DNA of 64,000 bases, from positions 12,363,943-12,427,942 of the forward strand of contig NW_024040928.1 of assembly GCF_014851395.1 (NCBI RefSeq), in the 5' to 3' direction. The DNA comes from Micropterus salmoides (Eukaryota; Chordata; Actinopteri; Centrarchiformes; Centrarchidae). The first letter of the stretch is position 1. Every line of letters begins with the position of its first letter. This document shows positions 1 through 14,700 of the stretch, piece by piece. A program made the position numbers and the translations under genes. The notes under the pieces are model-generated. The model had not been told where the DNA came from. It did not search any database and was given only the letters and a program-made list of their open reading frames with translations.

Positions 1-682
1 TTTTATTTGATTGGCTATTATGGTTAAACAGATGGCCACTGCAACATCCAAATATAAAGCAAGAGGAAGATGATTTGGTCATGCAGAAGAAACACTCAGA
101 CACACACTCACAACAGATAATATTTATGGTATATAGATATATGGTATATTGCAGAATGTTTGTCAATCATGCAACACTAACAGTAATTTCCTTTAAGTTC
201 TTGAAATCTCAGTCAGTCTCGCTGACATTGACAGCTGAGCAACAAGGGCAGAACTGAATGTGTCCATACATAGTGCCAGAGAGGAATGCAGCAAGTATTG
301 GCAGACGCCTCTGATAATGGAAGGAGAGGAAGGCCATTATATTATTATATTGCACAGGCCTTGCCTTGAGAAGGTAGACACCAAACTGCAGACCAGACCA
401 AAAATACAGCAAGGGGATGAGCAAGAGAGAGGCAGCAAGGAAGTCAAAGAGCAAGGCCCTCATGAGAACAGCAGGGAGTCTGTTGAGATGCACTAATGTA
501 GACATGAATGTGGAAGAAATGAAGAGACATAAAAGTTGAGCCTGTTCAAGGTCATAACAGGGTGGCAGGCTGAACAGAGGAGCTGGGGTTAGGGTGGTTG
601 GGGGTGTTGTAAACAGATTATTGCTAATCACTGGTCCTGGTCTTCTATGGTGGCTGTCTCGCTGCCCATCCCCCGTACAGCA

Positions 683-683
<1 letters not shown>

Positions 684-725
<42 letters not shown>
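684..725. repeat. (AC)21 microsatellite
   Basis: Uninterrupted dinucleotide array of about 42 bases inside the snap91 intron. It accounts for the Cys/Val and Thr/His open frames that cross it on both strands. Confidence 0.97.
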
Positions 726-726
<1 letters not shown>

Positions 727-2111
727 ACCTGTCTCGACTTCTAATACGTCTCTGTTATCAGCTTTTTGTTTCCGGTGCTGTTGATGTCAGCCAGAGTAAT
801 GATTTAGTAATTATATTCCATGGAACAGACAAGATCAGCTGTAATTGTCAAAATGAAATTAATTTAAAATAGACTGAAGTTAAGTTAAGTCACCGATCTT
901 CTGATCTTTCTGTAACTAATTATGCTCCAGTCCATATGTACAGCTTGACCAGATGGTAACAGCCACACTGTGACATCCGTGATGATGTCTGATGTTTCTA
1001 TGTTTAATGAAGGCTGCATTGACATCAATCAGTTTCCCACTATGGCTCCCATCTGTCTTTATTAAGTCTTTTCTTCAACACCTCTCATTCTAACGGATGA
1101 TTTTCTCTCTCTTTCAAACTACTGTTGATCATTTCCGTCCACTATCCAGCCTGTTTATTTTATTTTATTTTACTCTTTCTCTGTTTCTCATTCAGCCTCA
1201 CTTCTCTGTGAAATGGATAAAGACTACATTCCCCTGCAGCCTTTTCAAATGACAGACATGGTCCACAATGGCTGAAATGCGATTATACAACATTATCATG
1301 TCACTGGCGTAGCTACAAGTTCATATTCATACTAGCATGATGAACACAGCTCTAGCCAGAGCCAATCTCAGATTTCCAGCTCATAATGCCTAACAATAAC
1401 TGTGTATGTACATATGTTATTATATCTGGTGTTGAATGCGTTATGTACTACTATACGAGCCATATCATAGGACATAATCCATGTTTTCTGTTGTGATATC
1501 ATCACCTGAAACAAACACGCATTGACATACAAGTGTGTGTGCGTCTAATGAGGATTTGCTGAGCTAAATAAAGACTCTTACGGTAATCCACATCCCACAG
1601 GAGAGTTCTAATAATGAACTGCGAGGACTCATACTGTGTGAGTCTATGTCTGTGTGTGACAGTGTCTGTGTAAGTGTGTCTTTTTCTGGTCTGCGACAGA
1701 GTCTGTCTGCTGTAATCGTTTTTTAGTTAGAGCACAACATGCCTCTAGTAGTAGCCATATTAGTCCAGATACAATTAGACAGACCATACACATGTACTTG
1801 TGTTGATGTGCAGATTCATCCAGATAGCCTAATTCTTGTCAGCTATCAGCTAATGCCTGCCTTGGGAGGTTTCACACAAGTTTATGGCGCACAGTAAATG
1901 TAGTGCACCATACAGAAATAGTGGATGATTTAAGACAGAGCCCTTAATTCATATGACTCTTAACAACTCTCACGTGCCTGCCTAATATCTCATGTGACCT
2001 AATGTTTCTCATGTGACATCATGTAAAGGACCCGCAGGTGTTTAAATGCCTGGGACACCCTACCACTTAGCAGATCTGATGAGGACTCCTGTATGAGTGG
2101 TGAAACATCTT

Positions 2112-2470
2112 AAAGCAATAGTTTGACATTTCCTCTTCTCCGGCTGGTAGGCCTATACACTTGCTTACTTCCAGAGTGACAGATGAGAAGATCAATACCA
2201 TTCTCATATCTGTACAGATAATATATGGCTGCGGCTGGTTAGATTAGCTTAGCATAACACTGGAAAAAGGGGTGAATAGTTAGCAGGGTTCAGTGGGAAG
2301 CTCACTTATGAACACATTATACTTCACGGTGGCGACTTCAGGAAGTTCCTGCTCCCTGCCCTCCACAGTCTGGAACATAAATCCCCGTAAAAATGCTTTT
2401 TGTTGTTTATAGACGTTTACAGTTTTTGTTGGGATTAAACTAAAGAGAGACTGTACAATGTGCTAATTAC
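2112..2470 (+). repeat. Fish dispersed repeat, family A (non-autonomous DNA element-like)
   Basis: The stretch begins AAGCAATAGTTTGACATTT and contains GATGAGAAGATCAATACC at 2182-2199, followed by a TTAGCTTAGCATAA-type segment. The same 18-mer recurs exactly at 47792-47809 (plus) and 48199-48216 (minus), which proves a repeat family within the window. From memory this wording is common in percomorph genomes. Edges are approximate, and I cannot assign a transposon superfamily. A 26-base foreign segment (2131-2156) interrupts its 5' part. Confidence 0.75.
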
Positions 2471-2840
2471 TGAGCATTAAGCTGATGATACACAGAGCAA
2501 CTTTTAGAGCAATCGTGCAGGGCAACTTTGCCGTCAATGGTAATGAGTAAAGATTACTACCGTAATCCCCTTCCCCCACCACTCCGCAACCCACCCCGAA
2601 CCACCGCTATACGTTCAAAACATAGTCGGACTTGCCACTAGCAAGATTGCCCAGCAACATTACTTACATACAAACAAAAACTAACATTCACACACATTCA
2701 AACACCAGTGGAATAGCCACCAGGGGTTTGGGGTTCAGTATCTTGCCCAAGAACACTTCGACATGCAGCCTGGAGGAGCCGGGGATTGAATGGCCGATCT
2801 CCTGAGCTACAGCCGCAACTACTTGCAGTGTAATTTTCAA
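2470..2840 (+). repeat. Fish dispersed repeat, family B
   Basis: It contains phrases I recognise from many fish sequences: CTTGCCCAAGAACACTTCGA, CTGGAGGAGCCGGGGATTGA and CTGAGCTACAGCCGC. An 89-residue minus-strand open frame at 2688-2957 is derived from this repeat and is not a gene. The recognition is from memory; no second copy was found in this window. Edges are approximate. Confidence 0.55.
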
Positions 2841-5015
2841 CATGACCTCAGATGAATTTAAACCTACTGCCTTTGCCCTTGCCTCTTTCAGTCGACCTTG
2901 CATGTACCACATGTTCTCTAAAAATTTATAAGGCATGCCCTCCAGTGTTCTTTTCATTACATCTACTGTGTCTATATACAGTGCAGGACTAAATAAACTT
3001 CAAAAGTGAGAAATTACACCTGTTCTTTCCCTGCACTGTGGGCCCCAATTTGCAAATGCAGGCATCAAAGCCAAAAGAAGATGAGACGTTTGCTCTCTGT
3101 ATAGAGGAAGATCCGGCACACATATATTACATTTGCAGCTTTTATTTTGTAGTTGAATCATGGGTGAAAAGGCACCTGTGACACACCCATATTCACACAC
3201 ACACACACACACACGCTTCTTGATCAGGCAGTTCGTCTTTTATGTTTTGCCATGTATAATCAGAAGACAGTGTTGGCCACTTGCTAGAATAAATGCTTAG
3301 CCTGCACTGCAACACCATTACAAATACATTCAGAAACCCTCATCATTGCATCTGTTCGTTCTAGTTAAAGAAGCATGCACCCATTGTGATTGTCTCGTGC
3401 ACTCTGAAGATGACAGGCCTGTCATTTGTTTCCTTCCTCCTCAGGATCTCCCTCTGCCCTTACTGTGCCGTCCCTCGACACTTTCAATCTGTTGCCATAA
3501 CAACTGCTCTGCACCACCACGGCACACCCACGTCCACCCCAAGGGTCACAGACCTGTGTCACTGTGACAAAAGAATAAATACGACCTATGGGATATATAT
3601 ATTTATATCTACCTACCATCAAATACTGTGAGTCAAACATGCTGAAAGATGGGAGCCATTTACTTGTACTTTTCAGTGTTTACTTACGGTATTGTACTTA
3701 TTTGTTCCTATTTTCAGCCTAAACTATATCAAAACATAGCAAATGAATCAAAGTTTGAGGTCTAACTGGAAAATGTTTTTTTCTGTTTTTTTGAGGTTAG
3801 GAGCTTCCTCCAGCCAAGATAGGCTATGCATGCAAGAGAAGCACAGTGGCCTACATACAAGAAGCTTGTTGAATTGCCCTAGAAATGGAGACAGTATGAC
3901 CTCAAAGACTAAAAACCTCATGGAACACAGAATGTTCATCTATGTCTTGCAGGATACTCTAATTAATCAAATGTATAATGATATTTCCATGTGTCTGGAG
4001 TGTATCAAGAGGTCAGTAGAAGTGGTGTCCTGTGGCTGGAGAAATAGGTGATGACTTGTACATGTGACTCTTTGTGCAACAGCTAATCAAGTCCAGCGCT
4101 GTAAAGTCAAAAGCAAAAGACACACAGAAAACAAACACACGGATACAGCAGAAAGTGAAGAAGCAATGGTCTCTGGTGCTTTCTAGCATTAGCATTGTCA
4201 CCTTTGGCGGTGTAAATAATGCAAGGCAGTCATTGGCTGATTATTCAATTATTCAGCAGGGGAGTGGATCACAAGATATATGGTCCTAGCACAAGACACA
4301 GGGAGCAGAGCTGTCCAGCGACCACACACAGACTCGGATGGACACTCACAGCCAGTCAGACCACCCGTCATCTGTATACAGCGGCATTCCACTGCTATGG
4401 TTTGACTCAGTATTTGTGGTAGATGACAGCGATTAATCATGATTTGTCATAAGGTGGCCCCTGCTGTCATCTGGAGATGTGTTAATAAAGCTGTATGGTT
4501 TGATCATTTAATTCAGCTGTGACTTCATGAAACCAAAAAAGGTCCCTTTGCATGTTGTTCAGACAGCATCCCAGCTTGGAATTTACATTTGAATTTGGTA
4601 TGTGTGCATATGATATGTGGACTTCAGCAGCTCTGCTACAATAAAGCTTCAATGGAAAGTAATGGAAAGTTGCTTTGCAGGAGAGGAGACATTAAATGGC
4701 CTTTTTCTGGGAATGACTTGTCAGTACCTTAAAATATGACCTTTTCTCCCTCCCTCTCTCTCTTCCTCTCCCTCTCTGGGTTTCCATCATATTTACTGGA
4801 GGCTGACACAATGGGTCACCAGAGGGGTCATCCCCGTGGCTACAATTCATTATGCACCACACCCTTTTAAGCTAAGGGAATTAACAAAATGACTGGTCAT
4901 GGTCATAGCTCGCATGGCTGTGGTGGTATGTGGTCTGGGTGGATGTGTATGCAGTCTGTTAACCTAGGCCCTATACAGCCAGCCCGTGCAGCGGGGAAGA
5001 GGAAGAAGGACTTAC

Positions 5016-5145
5016 ACTCCAGGTGCTTTTTCTTGGGCGCCATCACTTCGTGAGTGGTGGCTTTGCAGACAGCCCGGGCCATATCTGATCCCGTTAGCTG
5101 GTATTGCGCAGCGGCAATGCGATCCGTGAGCGTTTGCCCCGACAT
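5016..5145 (-). CDS. snap91: AP180 clathrin coat assembly protein, first coding exon (partial gene)
   Basis: The exon encodes the first 43 residues plus one base of codon 44. The protein starts [20 protein letters not shown] and continues to a [16 protein letters not shown] segment, which is the start of the ANTH domain of AP180/PICALM proteins; this domain binds PtdIns(4,5)P2 and recruits clathrin at synaptic vesicle endocytosis sites. The lysine cluster belongs to the family's lipid-binding surface. AP180 is preferred over PICALM because of SGQTLTDRI and the AAAQ wording (PICALM has SGQSLTDRI). The exon ends at T|GTAAGT, so codon 44 would be TAC (Tyr), as in the family. Residues Q16 and D21-M22 differ from the usual S-V-T-G-S-A-V wording. 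The remaining exons lie outside the window. A possible upstream non-coding exon is described with the promoter. Confidence 0.93.
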
Positions 5146-6510
5146 TTTCTCTCCGTTGAATCGACCACCTCAGGAATGTATTTCACCACGGGACGATGAA
5201 AAAATTGTATGAATATCACCCGGCGGCTTCCCGGTGGTACAGTAAGCGGATCCTCTTCTCCGGCTGGTAGGCCTATGACCTTCTGTGTGGGCGGAAGAAA
5301 AATCACACAAAATGAGCACAAACCACTACATAGCCTACACCAAATTTTCACGTCAAATCGTGCGGTCACGTTGACAATATGCTCGGTGACATGCGGGGAC
5401 TTACGCAAGGTTGTGAATTCCCCTCGGCTCGTCCCGTTAAAGGCTCCGACCGTTCAGTTCAGCACCTTGGACAGCTAATGCCACTCGGTTATGTAATGTA
5501 ACACACAACTGGCAATGAAAGCTATGTTCTCACCCCGCAGCAATTTATTTTTAAAAAATAGGCCGATGTTGCAAACTCTGATTGTCCAAAAAATTGGCTA
5601 CCTGCCTTTCTGTGCATTAAAACCCCGCAATGTCCCCTCTCGGTTGTCAGATTCCGGTGTTTCCTTCCTCTCTGATCTGTCCGTTTCGGCTCAGTAGTGC
5701 CACTTCAGATGTTGTGGTCCTCTCCTCAGATCGACAGAAAATGCGCACTGCTCCCCGGTGGTGTCGCCAACACTGCGCAGCGCAGGATGCTCCAGAAGAG
5801 CAAAGAGACAGAAGGGAATTTCCTTTTCTCCTTCCCACTGTGTTTATTTATTTGGCCTATCTATATGTCCATTTCCTCCCTCCCCCCGAGCTGGTGCTTG
5901 GACAGGGTTGGATGACACACGTCGCATCCCACGTCTCTTAAAGGGGAGTCGACAAGGAGGGGGGGGGGTCACTGTACAGAAACTCACATCACCAAGCGCC
6001 AAAGCGTGACTGCATCGCACAGGTTTACACGCACAGCATGCAGACTGACAGATGATGAAGGTGAAACATTTTCTGTAAGATATAAGAAGACCCTATAATT
6101 TGACCAAATGTGGCACCATATGGTAGATCTGGCTGTGATCAGCTAAGGAAGCCTAATAGACCCGGGTTACATTTTGGCCCACAATACTGTTAAGGCAAGA
6201 ACAAACAGAGCCGTGTTATGTGTCCAATCTCAATATTTGCGTTATATGGGCGTTATATTGATCTAAAATCATAACCAGCCTTTATTTTTTAAGAACATGC
6301 ATTTAACAAATATAAAGGGGGTATAATTTCATTTCATTTCACAATTTCATAGTTATTTGGATTGGTTGTGGTGTTTTAAAGCTTCCCTGCATCAGAGACA
6401 GGCCTACTGTAAAGAGAGAAATTTATCGACGGAGAAAAGCGTACTGACAGGCACGCTGAGCGTGCTTGCGTCACGGAAGACGTACACGGAACTGTAGCCA
6501 CGTCGTCAAC
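5146..6510. promoter_or_regulatory. Head-to-head snap91/pgm3 intergenic promoter region
   Basis: About 1.4 kb separates the snap91 and pgm3 5' ends, which point away from each other. On the minus strand a pyrimidine-rich acceptor ending CCGCCCACACAG at about 5285 and a donor CTTGC|GTAAGT at about 5408 would define a small intron in the snap91 5' UTR. GC-rich TGCGCA-type half sites (NRF1-like) lie near 5740-5780. Close to pgm3 there is a TGCGTCACG element near 6470 and an XBP1-like motif at 6497-6507. No clear TATA box was found. Transcription starts are not known, so the exact promoter extents are inference. Confidence 0.5.
6497..6507 (+). promoter_or_regulatory. XBP1-like (UPRE-type) motif upstream of pgm3
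   Basis: GCCACGTCGTC differs by one base from the XBP1 wording GCCACGTCATC as I remember it. It lies 3 bases before the upstream ATG at 6511. In mammals the unfolded protein response factor XBP1s is known to raise hexosamine pathway genes including PGM3, so the position is biologically sensible. Whether it lies upstream of the transcription start is unknown. Confidence 0.45.
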
Positions 6511-6586
6511 ATGAGTGGAGGAACCGGAGAAACAGGAAACGCTTCATTGACTGCACTTCATTACGAATCATCCACAAAACAACACA
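6511..6586 (+). other. pgm3: pgm3 exon 1 (5' UTR or N-terminal extension)
   Basis: The exon ends ACACA|GTAAGT and joins 7201 across an intron of about 0.6 kb that carries a fish repeat. An ATG at 6511, with A at -3 and G not at +4, reads in frame for 25 codons, completes a split ATG at the junction and continues into the conserved ATG at 7203. It would add 26 residues beginning MSGGTGETGNASLTALHYES. No earlier ATG is seen back to about 6300. It is therefore either a real longer start or 5' UTR. Confidence 0.6.
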
Positions 6587-6949
6587 GTAAGTGAATATAA
6601 AACAACTTACCACGCTCACAGTTGTAACTTCGGTTTGTCTTTTACGTTTAGCGCTGGAAGCACCAGTTTGTGCGGTGTGTTAATGTAATTTCAGCTAGTT
6701 AGCGTAAGTTATGTCTAAGGTAGCCTACTTGGCTTGTCTTTCAATAGACATGATTCAGTTTATGGAGTTTATCTCTTTTGTAGGCGACAGACTGCTGCTG
6801 CAATTTGGCAAACTTTGCCCTCTTCTTGTCCTTTGACATTTTATATGACAGTGTGGTCTAGGCGTAGTTTTCAGTAGGAGTTTTTTCATATGTAGCCTAA
6901 GTATAAAGAAGCTCAATTGATTGCTCAGTATGTTTTCTATATTGTTCAG

Positions 6950-7165
6950 ATTTGCTCAGCCTCCACTATCTACGATATAAAAATGCTTCTTACACGTTTA
7001 TGCCGTAATGATAGTAGTACTTCTGCTGCATAACAAGCACTTTTATTTTGATACTTTAAATACATTTTGTTGATAATACTTCTGAACTGTTAATTATGCT
7101 TCTGGAGTTGTGGTATTGCTACTTTTTCTTAAGTTAAGCACGTTGATACTTCTTCTATCTCTGAC
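6950..7165 (+). repeat. Fish dispersed repeat, family C (right-half fragment)
   Basis: The segment TTTGATACTTTAAATACATT, TTGATAATACTTCTG and the TTAAGT-type end match the right half of the fuller copy at about 42758-43250 (TACTTTAAGTACATTTTGCT, GATAATACC, TTACTTAAGTAAAGG). It sits in the first pgm3 intron and stops about 35 bases before the acceptor. It is judged a truncated copy of a non-autonomous DNA element; edges are approximate. Confidence 0.6.
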
Positions 7166-7202
7166 TGGTCTGCTTGTTGTGTCTTTGTAATGTGTTTCAG
7201 TG

Positions 7203-10796
<3,594 letters not shown>

Positions 10797-11364
10797 AAAC
10801 ACAGATACAAAATCACACAACATGGATCAATCAATCGGTGCTTTATGAAGGCAGTCAATAACATCATTTTCTAAAGTTTTAATTTATCAAAATTGCTTGT
10901 TTTCGGTGAGGTGCCAAATTATTTTGTGCTGTCAATTGCACTGCTCTAGTTTTCTTTTGCTTTATATTTGCCATGTCATTGGAAGATATGGGACACACTG
11001 GGGGAGACAATGAAGGGGTTTTATGCTACTTTGAGGAATCCTACACTTGTTTTTGTATTTGAAACAGGCTGTCTTGTGCCTGTAAACTATGGGTTTCTAT
11101 GTGATGTAAATAAGCTACTTTACTGTATATATGTCATAATTAAAACATTTCACACACAAATTAAAAAAGGTTTTAATGACTGTTTCGATTAAATGTAGGT
11201 TATAATGTGTTACTTCCTACTAAACTGAATCTTTTTGAAAGTTACTGTGTGTAATTTCTTTGCTTTTTGGTTCGGAGCAATCAGAATAATCAAGTTTACA
11301 TGAGGGAAGTTGTAGCAATTGTGCTTCCGTTTGAATGTTGGAAACCCTTTGCTGCTTTGGTATA

Positions 11365-11370
11365 AATAAA
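11365..11370 (+). terminator. pgm3: Polyadenylation signal of pgm3
   Basis: AATAAA lies about 570 bases after the pgm3 stop and is followed by GT-rich sequence (AAGTGTGCATATTTTT). It is the best candidate 3' end; the filament gene's signal lies only about 100 bases further on the other strand. Confidence 0.6.
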
Positions 11371-11466
11371 TGATGGAAAAGAAAAAAAGTGTGCATATTT
11401 TTAAGTGTTATGAATGATGACTGACTCTTGATTTAAATGGCAAACCACAACTATGATTGCTTGCTG

Positions 11467-11472
11467 TTTATT
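11467..11472 (-). terminator. Polyadenylation signal of the intermediate filament gene
   Basis: TTTATT on the plus strand (AATAAA on the minus strand) lies about 285 bases after the filament stop codon. The convergent gene ends are close, so short overlapping transcripts are possible. Confidence 0.5.
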
Positions 11473-11755
11473 TAGTTACTTTGAAAAGACACAGAGGATT
11501 AAGAGCACAGAAAAAACATTGTTAGGCTGACAGGGAGTAGGTACAGCAGAGTGATGGGAAACAGTGTGTATTGTAGTCTCCATGCAGGATGAACACAGTC
11601 CTTCAAATGGGCACATGGTGCTTGAAGACAAGTTCGATGTTTCTCTTAAATTCAATATTAAATTCTAGGACTTGGCACTAACGTGACATGAAACATTGGT
11701 GTACAGCATATAGTTAGCAAGGGTCGCTCAGAGAGATTTGGGGGCACTAAATGGT

Positions 11756-14700
11756 CTATTCTTCTTCTGTGTCGTCTGCTGCTCCAGAAATGATGATGGT
11801 GCGCTCCTGTGTGTCGCTCTCATAAGTATCCTCATCTGTCTTAACTGTTCTGGGAAAAAAGGGCAACAGGTGGAGAAATAAGACATTTTACTGGATCAGT
11901 CGACTGAACAAAACACAAATGTTTTTGTAAAGTCACCCTCTACCTGATGAGGACAGTTTTCCTCTCAGACATCTCAGTTGCCTGCTCCTCTAAGTTGCCG
12001 TCTGTCTGGGTGTCAGACGAGGCCACCTTCAATTGGGGGCCGCCAGCACCCGGAGCCTTCTCAGCCCCGCTACTGGCCATGTCACTGGAGGCTGGATCTA
12101 ACTTTGAAGACGCTGCAGGGACTGAGCTATCAGAGGCTGAGGCTGAGGTAGCACGCACACCGGCACTGGAAGTGAGATGCAGGCCTCCTGTTAGGGACAG
12201 GTTTCCGACCATGGTACTCAAACGGCTGTCTTCCCCCTCGATCAGCTTCCTGAGGCAAAAAACAGTGGAGTGACATTAGAATGAATGCTGCATATAAAAT
12301 GAAAAATGGTGTAGTCAGTAACTCAATGTTCCTCTGTGCCATGTGCCATCTTATATTTTTCTACTAAATGTGAAACAGTCAGGTTTGCATTCTGTGGAAA
12401 TGGCATTATGTTGTGTTCACCTGTAGGTGGTGATCTCAATCTCCAGAGCCATCTTTACATTTAGCAGGTCCTGGTATTCCCGCAGCAACAGAGCGATCTT
12501 CTCCTTGGTTACCTGTAGATCCAACTTAATCGCCTCTATACGCTCCTGTTGCAATAGAATACAACAGGATAGCTTTATTTTAAGGAGCATTTGGCCCAGA
12601 AGATGACTAGAATATCAGTATATATATATATATATAAATATGTATCCTACTGTGTGAACAGCCTGAGTGAATATAAATAAATGCAATGGCACATCATGCC
12701 AGTAACCTGTAAGTCCTCCTCCTTCTTCTTGTATTTTTCCACTGCATCACGAATCTGAGCTTCCAAATGCTCGTTCCTCGTCTTCAGTGCATCCAGCTCA
12801 CGTTCCTTGTTGAGAATCTTTACACACACACACACACAGATAGATAGATAAGAAGTGGTAGTAGTAACCATTAACAAAAACAGAAAATCATACTCACATC
12901 CTTCTTATAGCCTGCGATTTCCTCTCTCAAACTTCGAATACTTTCAGCGTGTTTGGTGGAGGCATTGCTCAGGTCCTGAAACTTTGACCCGTACCAAGCG
13001 TCCATTTCCTGAAGAATAAAGGACTTCCTCAGTGTTTTGCTCGATCATCCCTGCTTTGTATAGCCTTAGAAGAGTATTTCTTCCATGCTGTATATAACCC
13101 AAACCCAAGACATGCCGGTGTTTGTCACAGTTCCTTCATGTGGTTTAAGACAGTTGTGCATTAGAAGGGTTGAAGTGAACATGGTGCGGCTTCCTCGTTG
13201 AACCCTACCTGTAGGTTTTTGGCGGCAATGCTGTCGTACTGAGACTGAATCTGTTTGAGAGCAGAGGAGAGGTCTGGGAGGCCAAAGCTCAGGTCCACCC
13301 TGGAGGCCGCTGAATAGATCTGCTGCATCAGCTCATCAATTTCCTTTCAGGGGATCAGTTAGAAGAATAGCAATACGTGCAGAAATTAAACATTGTGTGG
13401 GCTGTGTCTCAAATTAAGTTTAAAATGCAGGTCTGTATTACTTTCTTAGATAATAAAACTCAGGAATATGAAAGATCATTTTAAACCTACATGGAAACAG
13501 TATTTGATCTGGTTTATGGGTAAGTAATATGGAAACCTTTATGCATGTTATTAAGGAAGATTCTGCACCACAAGTTAGTCACAGTGTTACCCTTTAGCTT
13601 CCTGACCTTCACACCTTACTGATAATTGCCCCGTTTACGGTCTTACTCACACTATTCATCAATACGGTTTAAACTGTCATACCAATAATTACCAGCCCAT
13701 TAAACCATTCATGATAAAATGAAAGGCATGTCACCCAGCAGCCACTGACTCATACACAAGGTATGCTGTAGATGGACAGGTGGGAGGCCAGACAAACACA
13801 CATTACCTCCTTGTGAACTCTATGCAGGAAGGCCAGCTCAACCTCCAGGTGTTCCAGCTGTTTCTCCAGTGTGATCCGTTCTGTGGTTGCTCTGTCCACA
13901 TCCTGGGACATTGAACCGCATATGGTTTGAATGGTTCGGTGAGATAAAAGCCAATTCTGTTCATAAGCCTTCTACTGGCTTTCAGAAACTTATTAAATTT
14001 GAAGTTGTGAAAAGACTTTCCCCTGTTTCTTACCGGACGGAGAACCTCAATGTCATGCTCCGTCTTTTTCCGGGCATCCACGGCCTCATCATATTTGGCC
14101 TTCAGCATATCCAACTGGCCCAACGTTGCCTCCTTGGCTGCCAAAGACATATCCTGTACAGGCCAGATATAACGTATTTGTCAAATGGATAATGCAGCAG
14201 ATAAAAGGGTGAAAAGGAGCATCAATGTTATCATATTTTGAGCCACACCTGTACTAGTCACAACGAACTATGATCTAAACAACTCGTGGTCATGAGTTAT
14301 GACATCCCTCACCCTCTCGACTCTCATTTGCTCGGCAACCCTGTAGAGATCCTTCAGCTGGGACTCGTACAGCTGCCTGAGGCCTGGTCTGACAAGGCGG
14401 CTTTTAAGGGCCTCAATCTCAGCCTCCAGCAGCTTGTTTTTTGACTCCAAGGTTCGCACCTAGCAGAACAAATACAGGAGACACAGACACAGATTGCAAA
14501 GTTCAGATGTCAAGAAATGAAAATGATTATGGATGATTATTTTGGAGTCAAAAAACAAGTGTGACATTTAAGAAGTGATCAAATGTGTGTCTGTGTGTGG
14601 TTGGTCCTCTTGCCTTTTCAATATACACCGCCAGGCGGTCGTTGAGAGCCACCATCTCCTGCCTCTCATTGGTTCGAGTCATTATAAAGGCCTGGTTCTC

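Larger units (their letters stand above)
1..5015 (-). other. snap91: snap91 first intron (5' part of gene)
   Basis: No exon is visible here. The stretch lies downstream, in the minus direction, of the first snap91 coding exon, and the next expected exon, which would continue the ANTH domain after the split tyrosine codon, was not found on the minus strand, so it should lie beyond base 1. Contents are a CA microsatellite at 684-725, two fish dispersed repeats at about 2112-2840, and short AC runs near 3194. Long open frames here run through repeats or simple sequence and are not credible genes. Calling it an intron is an inference from gene order and splice-site position. Confidence 0.7.

Noticed and set aside
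209..872. Cys/Val- and Thr/His-rich open frames across the CA array at 684-725
   Set aside because: They are translations of a dinucleotide array with no protein similarity or splice context.
2688..2957. 89-residue minus-strand frame
   Set aside because: It lies in a fish dispersed repeat (family B), so it is repeat-derived.
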